Assembly (NCBI GenBank): GCA_017792345.1
Contig: CP051228.1
Span: 4,060,148 to 4,124,147, forward strand
Direction of reading: 5' to 3'
DNA: 64,000 nucleotides
Origin: Mesoflavibacter sp.
GTDB lineage: Bacteria > Pseudomonadota > Alphaproteobacteria > UBA8366 > Aestuariispiraceae
Part shown: positions 24,301 through 30,712 of the stretch, piece by piece
Position numbering within the stretch: the stretch's first letter is position 1
Layout: every line of letters starts with the position of its first letter
Translations under genes and position numbers: made by a program
The notes under the pieces: model-generated
The model's input: only the letters and a program-made list of their open reading frames with translations
The model's database searches: none
What the model was told of the DNA's origin: nothing

Positions 24301-26597
24301 TCCGCCACGGCATCGACCGTGACTGCAAGCGTCTCGGTGACCGTCGCCGTATCGCCGCTGTCCGCATCCGTCGTGGTGACCGCCACCGTCAGCGTGAAAT
24401 CCGCATCGCTGTTCGCAGGCGGCGTGATCGTCAGGCCTTCAAGCTGATCGACACTCAGGGTGACACTGCCGTCCTCGTTCACCGTGCCTGCAGAGAGTTC
24501 CGCGCCAGCGGGAATACCAGTGATGGTCACGGAGGCGCTGTCGCCGTCCGCCACATTGGTGACGTCAATGCTGAGCGCAATGGCACTGTCTTCATTGCCG
24601 GACGCAGCAGAAGTGACCAGGTCAGCATCGTCGGCGACACCGGTCACGGTGACCGGCAGTTCGGCCGTCTGCGTCGCGGTATCCGTGCCATCGGTCGAGG
24701 TCGCGGTGACCGTCAGCGTGAAGTCGTCCGCGCTGTTTGCGGCAGGCGTGATGGTCAGGCCGTCGAGCTGAGCCGGCGACAGGGTGACGGACCCGTCTTC
24801 GTTCACGGTACCGGCGCTGAGGGTTGCCCCCTCCGGGATCCCGGTGATCGTGATCGAGAGGGTCTCGGATCCATCCTGGTCGGTGAGCGCCGAGGTGATG
24901 TCGAGCGCAATCGCACTGTCTTCGCTGCCCGAGGCCGCATCAACGGTGAGGGAGGGCGTGTCCGCCACGGCATCGACCGTGACTGCAAGCGTCTCGGTGA
25001 CCGTCGCCGTATCGCCGCTGTCCGCATCCGTCGTGGTGACCGCCACCGTCAGCGTGAAGTCCGCATCGCTGTTCGCAGGCGGCGTGATCGTCAGACCTTC
25101 AAGCTGATCGACACTCAGCGTGACGCTGCCGTCCTCATTCACCGTACCGGCGGAGAGTTCAGCACCGGCGGGGATGCCCGAGATCGTGACCGAAGCGCTG
25201 TCGCCGTCCGCCACATTGGTGACGTCAATGCTGAGCGCAATGGCGCTGTCTTCATCACCCGACGCGGCGGCGGTCTCGAGGGTGGCATCGTCGGCGACGC
25301 CCGTGACCGTGACCGGCAGTTCGGCCGTCTGCGTCGCGGTATCCGTACCGTCGGTCGAGGTCGCCGTGACCGTCAGCGTGAAGTCGTCCGCGCTGTTCGC
25401 TGCCGGGGTAATGGTCAGACCGTCCAGCTGATCCGGCGTCAGGGTGACGCTGCCGTCCTCATTGACCGTACCGGCACTGAGCGTCGCGCCCTCCGGGATC
25501 CCGGTGATCGTGATCGAGAGGGTCTCGTTTGTGTCGGTCAGGCTAGCCTGGATATCCAGGGCAATGGCGCTGTCTTCCAGGCCGGCGGCAGGGTCAGTTA
25601 GTGTCAAAATCGGGGCATCGGCTTCCGGGCCGATGTCGATTGCGACGGTTTCGGAGACCACCGCGCGGGCGCCGCCGTTGGATTCGACCGCGATCGCGCG
25701 GACGACGAGATCGACGGTACCGTTGAAATTCGTGGGCGGGATCAGGACGAGGCCGGGCAGATCCGTCTCGGTCAGAACCCAGGCATCCGAAACGTCGTCA
25801 TAGACGCCGGCACTCAATTGCGAGCCTTCTGGCAGGCCCGAAATGGTGATGGCCAAGGTTTCGGACCCATCCAGGTCGGTCAGGGACGCGTCAATGGTCA
25901 GGGGGATCGCGGCGTCTTCGGTCGCCGAAAGGGCGTCCGCTACCGACAGGTCCGGCGCACTGGCCGTTTGATCGGCGTCCGCGCCACCGACATTTCCGAG
26001 ATCGCCGTCGTCTCCCGTCGTGTTGCCTGTGGTTCCAGGGCCACCGGATTCATCGGTGTTCCCGCTCTGAGATTGGCCGCGGCTGCCCCCGGAAGCGCCG
26101 CCCCGAAGCGTGCCGAGCGGCGAGGCGCCATCCGATTGATCGCCGGAATTCAAGGCCTCGTTTTCAAAGCGGCCAGGTTCGGACCGGTTCGTGGTGGAGG
26201 AGGGAACCGCGGCCTCGCCCGCCGCCGTTTCGATCTCGGCCAAGGCCTCCGCCAGGCCGGAGCCAAGCCCGTATTCCTCCAGAAATTCCGGTGCGTCCTG
26301 GAAGGAACCGTCCGGCAGGGCGACTTCCTTCAACTGGCCCTCGGTAACGGCGGGCACGAAATCCTTCAGAAGGATGAAAGCACCGTCCTCGGTAATAATC
26401 GCCAAGTCGTCGCCGAACACCGCAATCAATTGAGCCGTTTCTGGATCGAACACGATCTTCAGCGTGCCGTTGAGGACGACGCCTTCGCCATTCACGTCGA
26501 CGATCTCTGCCGCGTCGAGCAGATGGGCGGGCAGGGGCCTGTCGCCCGCGCCGTTCAGCACGAGTTCCTGAAGTTCGACGAGATCCATTTCGGCCAT
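1..26597 (-). CDS. Giant repetitive adhesin, probably type I secreted (partial, C-terminus off left edge)
   Basis: This frame has no stop from the ATG at 26597 to the left edge (8,865 complete codons). A GGAG lies 9 nt before the ATG. Residues 1-120 form a beta-rich module without a Sec signal peptide. TAAG follows at 124-127, then a Gly/Ser/Asp linker to about 210. Next come about 34 copies of a 220-residue unit made of two Ig/cadherin-like domains with EDSAIALDI, DGSETLSITI and GIPEGA motifs. After these come divergent domains, a PA14-like domain, more domains, RTX-like GGTGSDTLQGGAGDD and the start of a LamG-like domain. The repeats I translated contain no Cys, Lys, Arg or His and are strongly acidic. 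Large RTX/LapA/BapA-type proteins with this plan are exported by type I secretion and mediate surface attachment or biofilm formation. The secretion signal and transporter are not visible. The architecture is confident; the role as an adhesin is inferred. Confidence 0.9.
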   Translation of the reverse strand, partial: MAEMDLVELQELVLNGAGDRPLPAHLLDAAEIVDVNGEGVVLNGTLKIVFDPETAQLIAVFGDDLAIITEDGAFILLKDFVPAVTEGQLKEVALPDGSFQDAPEFLEEYGLGSGLAEALAEIETAAGEAAVPSSTTNRSEPGRFENEALNSGDQSDGASPLGTLRGGASGGSRGQSQSGNTDESGGPGTTGNTTGDDGDLGNVGGADADQTASAPDLSVADALSATEDAAIPLTIDASLTDLDGSETLAITISGLPEGSQLSAGVYDDVSDAWVLTETDLPGLVLIPPTNFNGTVDLVVRAIAVESNGGARAVVSETVAIDIGPEADAPILTLTDPAAGLEDSAIALDIQASLTDTNETLSITITGIPEGATLSAGTVNEDGSVTLTPDQLDGLTITPAANSADDFTLTVTATSTDGTDTATQTAELPVTVTGVADDATLETAAASGDEDSAIALSIDVTNVADGDSASVTISGIPAGAELSAGTVNEDGSVTLSVDQLEGLTITPPANSDADFTLTVAVTTTDADSGDTATVTETLAVTVDAVADTPSLTVDAASGSEDSAIALDITSALTDQDGSETLSITITGIPEGATLSAGTVNEDGSVTLSPAQLDGLTITPAANSADDFTLTVTATSTDGTDTATQTAELPVTVTGVADDADLVTSAASGNEDSAIALSIDVTNVADGDSASVTITGIPAGAELSAGTVNEDGSVTLSVDQLEGLTITPPANSDADFTLTVAVTTTDADSGDTATVTETLAVTVDAVADTPSLTVDAASGSEDSAIALDITSALTDQDGSETLSITITGIPEGATLSAGTVNEDGSVTLSPAQLDGLTITPAANSADDFTLTVTATSTDGTDTATQTAELPVTVTGVADDADLVTSAASGNEDSAIALSIDVTNVADGDSASVTITGIPAGAELSAGTVNEDGSVTLSVDQLEGLTITPPANSDADFTLTVAVTTTDADSGDTATVTETLAVTVDAVADTPSLTVDAASGSEDSAIALDITPALTDHDGSETLSITITGIPEGATLSAGTVNEDGSVTLTPDQLDGLTITPATNSADDFTLTVTATSTDGTDTATQTAELPVTVTGVADDATLETAAASGDEDSAIALDIDVTNVADGDSASVTISGIPAGAELSAGTVNEDGSVTLSVDQLDGLTITPPANSDADFTLTVAVTTTDADSGDTATVTETLAVTVDAVADTPSLTVDAASGSEDSAIALDITPALTDHDGSETLSITITGIPEGATLSAGTVNEDGSVTLTPDQIDGLAITPAANSADDFTLTVTATSTDGTDTATQTAELPVTVTGVADDATLETAAASGDEDSAIALDIDVTNVADGDSASVTISGIPAGAELSAGTVNEDGSVTLSVDQLDGLTITPPANSDADFTLTVAVTTTDADSGDTATVTETLAVTVDAVADTPSLTVDAASGSEDSAIALDITSALTDQDGSETLSITITGIPEGATLSAGTVNEDGSVTLTPDQLDGLTITPAANSADDFTLTVTATSTDGTDTATQTAELPVTVTGVADDATLETAAASGDEDSAIALDIDVSGVNAGDTASVNISGIPAGAELSAGTVNEDGSVTLTVDQLEGLTITPASNSDADFTLTVAVTTTDADSGDTATVMETLAVTVDAVADTPSLTVDAASGSEDSAIALDITSALTDQDGSETLSITITGIPEGATLSAGTVNEDGSVTLTPDQLDGLTITPAANSADDFTLTVTATSTDGTDTATQTAELPVTVTGVADDATVETAAASGDEDSAIALSIDVTNVADGDSASVTISGIPAGAELSAGTVNEDGSVTLSVDQLEGLTITPPTNSDADFTLTVAVTTTDADSGDTATVTETLAVAVDAVADTPSLTVDAASGAEDSAIALDITAALTDQDGSETLSITITGIPEGATLSAGTVNEDGSVTLTPDQLDGLTITPAANSADDFTLTVTATSTDGTDTATQTAELPVTVTGVADDATLETAAASGDEDSAIALSIDVTNVADGDSASVTISGIPAGAELSAGTVNEDGSVTLSVDQLEGLTITPPANSDADFTLTVAVTTTDADSGDTATVTETLAVTVDAVADTPSLTVDAASGSEDSPIALDITSALTDQDGSETLSITITGIPAGAELSAGTVNEDGSVTLTPDQLDGLTITPAANSADDFTLTVTATATDGTDTATQTAELPVTVTGVADDATVETAAASGDEDSAIALSIDVTNVADGDSASVTISGIPAGAELSAGTVNEDGSITLTVDQLEGLTITPPANSDADFTLTVAVTTTDADSGDTATVTETLAVTVDAVADTPSLTVDAASGSEDSAIALDITSALTDQDGSETLSITITGIPEGATLSAGTVNEDGSVTLTPDQLDGLTITPAANSADDFTLTVTATSTDGTDTATQTAELPVTVTGVADDADLATSAASGDEDTAIALSIDVSGVNEGDTASVTISGIPAGAELSAGTVNEDGSVTLSVDQLEGLTITPASNSDADFTLTVAVTTTDADSGDTATVTETLAVTVDAVADTPSLTVDAASGSEDSAIALDITSALTDQDGSETLSITITGIPGGATLSAGTVNEDGSITLTPDQLDGLTITPAANSADDFTLTVTATSTDGTDTATQTAELPVTVTGVADDATLATSAASGDEDSAIALDIDVSGVNAGDTASVTISGIPAGAELSAGTVNEDGSVTLSVDQLEGLTITPPANSDADFTLTVAVTTTDADSGDTATVTETLAVTVDAVADTPSLTVDAASGAEDSAIALDITSALTDQDGSETLSITITGIPEGATLSAGTVNEDGSVTLTPDQLDGLTITPAANSADDFTLTVTATSTDGTDIATQTAELPVTVTGVADDATVQTASASGDEDSAIALSIDVTNVADGDTASVTISGIPIGAELSAGTVNEDGSVTLSVDQLEGLTITPASNSDADFTLTVAVTTTDADSGDTATVTETLAVTVDAVADTPSLTVDAASGSEDSAIALDITSALTDQDGSETLSITITGIPEGATLSAGTVNEDGSVTLTPDQLDGLTITPAANSADDFTLTVTATSTDGTDTATQTAELPVTVTGVADDATVETAAASGDEDSAIALSIDVSNVADGDSASVTISGIPAGAELSAGTVNEDGSVTLSVEQLEGLTITPPANSDADFTLTVAVTTTDADSGDTATVTETLAVTVDAVADTPSLTVDAASGSEDSAIALDITSALTDQDGSETLSITITGVPEGATLSAGTVNEDGSVTLTPDQLDGLTITPATNSADDFTLTVTATSTDGTDTATQTAELPVTVTGVADDADLATSAASGDEDTAIALSIDVSGVNEGDTASVTISGIPAGAELSAGTVNEDGSVTLSVDQLEGLTITPASNSDADFTLTVAVTTTDADSGDTATVTETLAVTVDAVADTPSLTVDAASGSEDSAIALDITSALTDQDGSETLSITITGIPGGATLSAGTVNEDGSITLTPDQLDGLTITPAANSADDFTLTVTATSTDGTDTATQTAELPVTVTGVADDATVQTASASGDEDSAIALSIDVTNVADGDTASVTISGIPIGAELSAGTVNEDGSVTLSVDQLEGLTITPASNSDADFTLTVAVTTTDADSGDTATVTETLAVTVDAVADTPSLTVDAASGSEDSAIALDITSALTDQDGSETLSITITGIPEGATLSAGTVNEDGSVTLTPDQLDGLTITPAANSADDFTLTVTATSTDGTDTATQTAELPVTVTGVADDATVQTASASGDEDSAIALSIDVTNVADGDTASVTISGIPIGAELSAGTVNEDGSVTLSVEQLEGLTITPPANSDADFTLTVAVTTTDADSGDTATVTETLAVTVDAVADTPSLTVDAASGSEDSAIALDITSALTDQDGSETLSITITGVPEGATLSAGTVNEDGSVTLTPDQLDGLTITPATNSADDFTLTVTATSTDGTDTATQTAELPVTVTGVADDADLATSAASGDEDSAIVLDIDVSGVNAGDTASVTISGIPAGAELSAGTVNEDGSVTLSVDQLDGLTITPPANSDADFTLTVAVTTTDADSGDTATVTETLAVTVDAVADTPSLTVDAASGSEDSAIALDITSALTDQDGSETLSITITGVPEGATLSAGTVNEDGSVTLTPDQLDGLTITPATNSADDFTLTVTATSTDGTDTATQTAELPVTVTGVADDADLATSAASGDEDTAIALSIDVSGVNEGDTASVTISGIPAGAELSAGTVNEDGSVTLSVDQLEGLTITPASNSDADFTLTVAVTTTDADSGDTATVTETLAVTVDAVADTPSLTVDAASGSEDSAIALDITSALTDQDGSETLSITITGIPGGATLSAGTVNEDGSVTLTPDQLDGLTITPAANSADDFTLTVTATSTDGTDTATQTAELPVTVTGVADEADLATSAASGDEDSAITLDIDVSGINAGDSASVTISGIPAGAELSAGTVNEDGSVTLSVDQLEGLTITPPANSDADFTLTVAVTTTDADSGDTATVTETLAVTVDAVADTPSLTVDAASGSEDSAIALDITSALTDQDGSETLSITITGIPEGATLSAGTVNEDGSVTLTPDQLDGLTITPAANSADDFTLTVTATSTDGTDTATQTAELPVTVTGVADDADLATSAASGDEDTVIALSIDVSGVNAGDSASVTISGIPAGAELSAGTVNEDGSVTLSVDQLEGLTITPPANSDADFTLTVAVTTTDADSGDTATVTETLAVTVDAVADTPSLTVDAASGSEDSAIALDITSALTDQDGSETLSITITGIPEGATLSAGTVNEDGSVTLSPAQLDGLTITPAANSADDFTLTVTATSTDGTDTATQTAELPVTVTGVADDATVQTASASGDEDSAIALSIDVTNVADGDSASITISGIPAGAELSAGTVNEDGSVTLSVDQLEGLTITPPANSDADFTLTVAVTTTDADSGDTATVTETLAVTVDAVADTPSLTVDAASGSEDSAIALDITSALTDQDGSETLSITITGIPEGAALSAGTVNEDGSVTLRPDQLDGLTITPAANSADDFTLTVTATSTDGTDTATQTAELPVTVTGVADDATLETAAASGDEDSAIALSIDVTNVADGDSASVTISGIPIGAELSAGTVNEDGSVTLSVDQLEGLTITPPANSDADFTLTVAVTTTDADSGDTATVTETLAVTVDAVADTPSLTVDAASGAEDSAIALDITSALTDQDGSETLSITITGIPEGATLSAGTVNEDGSVTLTPDQLDGLAITPAANSADDFTLTVTATSTDGTDTATQTAELPVTVTGVADDATVETAAASGDEDSAIALSIDVTNVADGDSASVTISGIPAGAELSAGTVNEDGSVTLSVDQLEGLTITPPANSDADFTLTVAVTTTDADSGDTATVTETLAVTVDAVADTPSLTVDAASGAEDSAIALDITSALTDQDGSETLSITITGIPEGATLSAGTVNEDGSVTLTPDQLDGLTITPATNSADDFTLTVTATSTDGTDTATQTAELPVTVMGVADDATLETAAASGDEDSAIALSIDVTNVADGDSASVTISGIPAGAELSAGTVNEDGSVTLSVDQLEGLTITPPANSDADFTLTVAVTTTDADSGDTATVTETLAVTVDAVADTPSLTVDAASGSEDSAIALDITSALTDQDGSETLSITITGIPEGATLSAGTVNEDGSVTLTPDQLDGLTITPAANSADDFTLTVTATSTDGTDTATQTAELPVTVTGVADDATLETAAASGDEDSAIALDIDVSGVNAGDSASVTISGIPAGAELSAGTVNEDGSVTLSVDQLEGLTITPPANSDADFTLTVAVTTTDADSGDTATVTETLAVTVDAVADTPSLTVDAASGAEDSAIALDITSALTDQDGSETLSITITGIPEGATLSAGTVNEDGSVTLTPDQLDGLAITPAANSADDFTLTVTATSTDGTDTATQTAELPVTVTGVADDATVETAAASGDEDSAIALSIDVTNVADGDSASVTISGIPAGAELSAGTVNEDGSVTLSVDQLEGLTITPPANSDADFTLTVAVTTTDADSGDTATVTETLAVTVGAVADTPSLTVDAASGSEDSAIALDITSALTDQDGSETLSITITGIPEGATLSAGTVNEDGSVTLTPDQLDGLTITPAANSADDFTLTVTATSTDGTDTATQTAELPVTVTGVADEADLATSAASGDEDSAITLDIDVSGINAGDSASVTISGIPAGAELSAGTVNEDGSVTLSVDQLEGLTITPPANSDADFTLTVAVTTTDADSGDTATVTETLAVTVDAVADTPSLTVDAASGSEDSAIALDITSALTDQDGSETLSITITGIPEGATLSAGTVNEDGSVTLTPDQLDGLTITPAANSADDFTLTVTATSTDGTDTATQTAELPVTVTGVADEADLATSSAAGDEDSAIALSIDVTNVADGDTASITISGIPAGAELSAGTVNEDGSVTLSVDQLDGLTITPPANSDADFTLTVAVTTTDADSGDTATVTETLAVTVDAVADTPSLTVDAASGSEDSAIALDITSALTDQDGSETLSITITGIPEGATLSAGTVNDDGSVTLTPDQLDGLTITPAANSADDFTLTVTATSTDGTDTATQTAELPVTVTGVADDATLETAAASGDEDSAIALSIDVTNVADGDSASVTISGIPAGAELSAGTVNEDGSVTLSVDQLEGLTITPPANSDADFTLTVAVTTTDADSGDTATVTETLAVTVDAVADTPSLTVDAASGSEDSAIALDITSALTDQDGSETLSITITGIPEGAALSAGTVNEDGSVTLRPDQLDGLTITPAANSADDFTLTVTATSTDGTDTATQTAELPVTVTGVADDATLETAAASGDEDSAIALSIDVTNVADGDSASVTISGIPIGAELSAGTVNEDGSVTLSVDQLEGLTITPPANSDADFTLTVAVTTTDADSGDTATVTETLAVTVDAVADTPSLTVDAASGSEDSAIALDITSALTDQDGSETLSITITGIPEGASLSAGTVNEDGSVTLTPDQIDGLAITPAANSADDFTLTVTATSTDGTDTATQTAELPVTVTGVADDATLETAAASGDEDSAIALDIDVSGVNAGDTASVTISGIPAGAELSAGTVNEDGSVTLSVDQLDGLTITPAANSDADFTLTVAVTTTDADSGDTATVTETLAVTVDAVADTPSLTVDAASGSEDSAIALDITPALTDQDGSETLSITITGIPEGATLSAGTVNEDGSVTLTPDQLDGLTITPAANSADDFTLTVTATSTDGTDTATQTAELPVTVTGVADDADLATSAASGDEDSAIALSIDVTNVADGDSASVTISGIPAGAELSAGTVNEDGSVTLSVDQLEGLTITPASNSDADFTLTVAVTTTDADSGDTATVTETLAVTVDAVADTPSLTVDAASGSEDSAIALDITPALTDQDGSETLSITITGIPEGATLSAGTVNEDGSVTLTPDQLDGLTITPAANSADDFTLTVTATSTDGTDTATQTAELPVTVTGVADDATLETAAASGDEDSAIALSIDVSNVADGDSASVTISGIPAGAELSAGTVNEDGSVTLSVDQLEGLTITPPANSDADFTLTVAVTTTDADSGDTATVTETLAVTVDAVADTPSLTVDAASGSEDSAIALDITSALTDQDGSETLSITITGIPEGATLSAGTVNEDGSVTLTPDQLDGLTITPPANSADDFTLTVTATSTDGTDTATQTAELPVTVTGVADDATLETAAASGDEDSAIAIDIDVSGVNAGDTASVTISGIPAGAELSAGTVNEDGSVTLSVDQLDGLTITPPANSDADFTLTVAVTTTDSDSGDTATVTETLAVTVDAVADTPSLTVEAAAGVEDSEIALDITSALLDQDGSETLSVEIGGIPAGAVLTANGQAVLVTNGTAVLTAGQLDDLTITPPPNSSDDFTLTVTATSTDGEDTATTVGTIPVTVSGEADSPTLETSAASGDEDSTIALDITAALSDESETLSVEISNIPNGAVLTANGVAIAVTGGVAVLTADQLDALAIQPPPNSSDDFTLTVTATSTDGEDTATTVGTIPVTVDAVADTPTLTATNTSGAEDSVIALNIQASSPDASEVVTIRIDGIPTGAVLQSGDTVIDVSGGSATLTADQLEGLTIKPATNDDSDFDLTVTVTATDGDVSATQSGTLTVTVDPDADTPTLELSAATANVNTVTVPLSLSSGLQDALVNTTEPYELPAGGGLQGEIYDTNSSLSNLTGADALIAAGGADVTFTSTTVDYDGGSTLGQFLGSDAASASGTTGASAETFVVKLTGYVFIEAGSHNFQVTTDDGFRLKIGGQTVTQFDGNRGSAASSGTFTAAEDGLYPIEVVYWENGGDQDLFVNMDGTALGGDILFSSVPDGLTLNENGYYSVPETIETVTTLTVSDLPEGAVLSAGTQNPDGTWTVRANDADSLTVTFPNGGVHAITATVKDSEGNAIAEETVSAGEATSFTANLDIEAALIDLDGSETLSITIDNLPEGATLSAGTVNEDGSVTLTPAQLEGLSIDLPNGTDSFNLTVTATSTDGTDTASITQTLSVTVPETAGTPTLEVSDISGNEDSAIALNLSATATDAGDVITVEISDIPSGAVISVGGVAQVATAGVVTLTADQLASATVTPPPNSHADFDLTITAKATDGQFEMTSTDTITVSVAAVADAPTVTLSVGTGSEVTVNGQLDPDTSYPLTISALLSDGDGSETLSIAIGNLPEGASLTSGGVAITVTDGSATLTSGQLSNLVLRVPAGADDFDLSVTATATEANGSTASTTETATVDVPEVAGRTIDGGTGSDTLQGGAGDDIITGDNPSAGGGDGISAVYHFKLEDTTWSSNETVTDSVNGVTGTAKGGTGTATSANGTKAAQFDGDGDYIEVPHSAAMELSSGT
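1596..2042 (-). other. PA14-like domain inside the giant adhesin
   Basis: The encoded segment starts LQGEIYDTN. It contains the typical PA14 core, with YVFIEAGSHNFQVTTDDG followed by RLKIGG, then a gap to AEDGLYPIEVVYWENGG and DLFV. PA14 domains are beta-barrel modules found in adhesins and glycosidases and often bind carbohydrate. It interrupts the Ig-like domain series toward the C-terminal part of the visible protein, so it may be part of the ligand-binding region. Confidence 0.8.
3331..25500 (-). repeat. In-register tandem array of about 34 x 660-bp coding repeats
   Basis: Corresponding bases recur every 660 bp from about 3361 to 25141 (33 exact periods) with no insertion or deletion. 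Each unit encodes 220 residues as two alternating domains of about 108 and 112 residues. The first domain type has two subtypes: 22 copies carry a VADGD-type loop and 12 carry an NAGD/NEGD-type loop, interspersed along the array. Copies differ by scattered substitutions, and some blocks are nearly identical at spacings of 1, 2, 3, 4, 8 and 18 units, which points to unequal crossover or gene conversion. Confidence 0.95.
23761..25080 (-). repeat. Near-identical adjacent pair of 660-bp units
   Basis: Units 23761-24420 and 24421-25080 match at every position I compared except one (aaat versus aagt near 24398/25058). This is far closer than typical neighbouring units and suggests a very recent duplication or conversion. 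It could also reflect assembly difficulty in a long repeat. Confidence 0.85.
26217..26228 (-). other. Candidate LapG-type dialanine cleavage motif (TAAG) in the adhesin N-terminus
   Basis: Codons 124-127 read Thr-Ala-Ala-Gly and lie between the compact N-terminal module and the low-complexity linker. In LapA-type adhesins the periplasmic protease LapG cuts a T/A/P-A-A-G/V motif about 100-130 residues from the N-terminus and releases the protein from the cell. Position and sequence fit, but four residues can match by chance and no lapD or lapG gene is in the window. Confidence 0.5.
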
Positions 26598-26725
26598 TTC
26601 ACCAATCTCCAAACCGCGCCAATCCTGTCCGGCGCAGAACCATCATTTACAACCGTACGCGCGAACCGATCCGCGAAACAGTCATTACCGCACCTTGAAG
26701 GTGCCACGCGCACGTTTAAACCTCA

Positions 26726-26739
26726 GTGACGATCGTCAC
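26726..26739. promoter_or_regulatory. CRP/FNR-like palindrome upstream of the adhesin gene
   Basis: A perfect 14-bp palindrome, GTGACGATCGTCAC, has the GTGA-N6-TCAC layout of CRP-type sites. It is 129 bp before the adhesin ATG and just past the end of the unknown upstream gene. A Crp/Fnr-family regulator is encoded at 59443-60141. Regulation of the adhesin by it is inference. Confidence 0.45.
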
Positions 26740-26812
26740 AGTTTTAAATAAATCCGCCGAAAAACCGTCGTAAACATGCCCAAACTCAAAACGGTGATCC
26801 GGCCCGGGGTGC

Positions 26813-27382
26813 TTATCCCCCAAATTCCGTCTCGTTCTCGATAAACAGACGATTAAGGGAAAGCGCCGGTTCATGAGGCGCAAAACTGTCCACACCCGGT
26901 GCCGAATCCACTCCCGGCGACGGAGCCGCGTCCAAAAGCCCGATTTCGACTTCGGTCAGATCGCGCATGTCGAGCACCCCTTCCGCACCGGGAAAGGAGG
27001 CGTCGCCCGCCGAGGAGGTGTCGATCGAGTAGATGACCTGTTCAAGCAGATCCGGGCCGGCAAAAGTTTCGATAAAATCGATCGGCGTGTAGGTACTGCC
27101 GTCCGATAAGGCGATCGACTTAAGCGTGTCGGTTTCAAACGCCGACCAAAAATCGGCGATCCGGTAGGTCATTGCCGACGTGCCGATGGTCAAATCGTCG
27201 TCGATCATCAGGACCGGTCCCGTCTCACCCTGTGAGATCGGGAGAGTGAGAGTGCCTCGTGAAAAGAACTCCGGATCTTGGAGCGAAACAACGGTTTCAG
27301 GTGGGAAGCCTTGACGCGCCGCGATTGGCGCGCCCGGTACCTGGATAAAGGAGAACTCGGCGTCTTTAAGGACTTCTGCCAT
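26813..27382 (-). CDS. Unknown acidic protein upstream of the giant adhesin
   Basis: This 189-residue protein starts at an ATG preceded by GGAGG six nt upstream. A longer GTG start at 27433 has no comparable ribosome site. I see no signal peptide, membrane segment or cysteine. The middle part (roughly 45-110) alternates hydrophobic and acidic residues like a beta-rich domain. The C-terminal third is rich in Asp, Glu, Ser and Pro, with a short VDSAPGVDS duplication. It reads in the same direction as the adhesin with 215 bp between them, so a shared function is possible. I do not recognise the family. Confidence 0.7.
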   Translation of the reverse strand: MAEVLKDAEFSFIQVPGAPIAARQGFPPETVVSLQDPEFFSRGTLTLPISQGETGPVLMIDDDLTIGTSAMTYRIADFWSAFETDTLKSIALSDGSTYTPIDFIETFAGPDLLEQVIYSIDTSSAGDASFPGAEGVLDMRDLTEVEIGLLDAAPSPGVDSAPGVDSFAPHEPALSLNRLFIENETEFGG

Positions 27383-27624
27383 AACGCGCCTCCATATCGG
27401 GTTCGCGCGGAGGGCTTTCTTGCCCGGCGACACGAACCAGTCGTGAAGTACGGCGAGGCGTCAGGTCTTGGGCGCCGCTACGACATAGCGTTCATTCTCA
27501 ATCGGCGAGCGCCACAATTTCCACATGCCGCCGCATAGCCGCACTTGGTTAATAGTGGCGTACTGCCAAAGGATTCCTTGATCAACAAAATTTACATAAA
27601 GTTTTATTAAAAATTTACGTGTAT

Positions 27625-30652
<3,028 letters not shown>

Positions 30653-30712
30653 GCGGGCGCCATTCTCGCACGTTTACGGCCGAGCGGCCGAGTTTCTATC
30701 TCGCACCTCCGC

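Noticed and set aside
3331-25500. CRISPR array or satellite DNA
   Set aside because: The periodic unit is 660 bp, fully coding on the minus strand, with no short repeat/spacer structure.
22896-25601. Plus-strand open frame of 901 codons
   Set aside because: Same cause: a shadow of the repeat array, with the same Arg-rich periodic composition.
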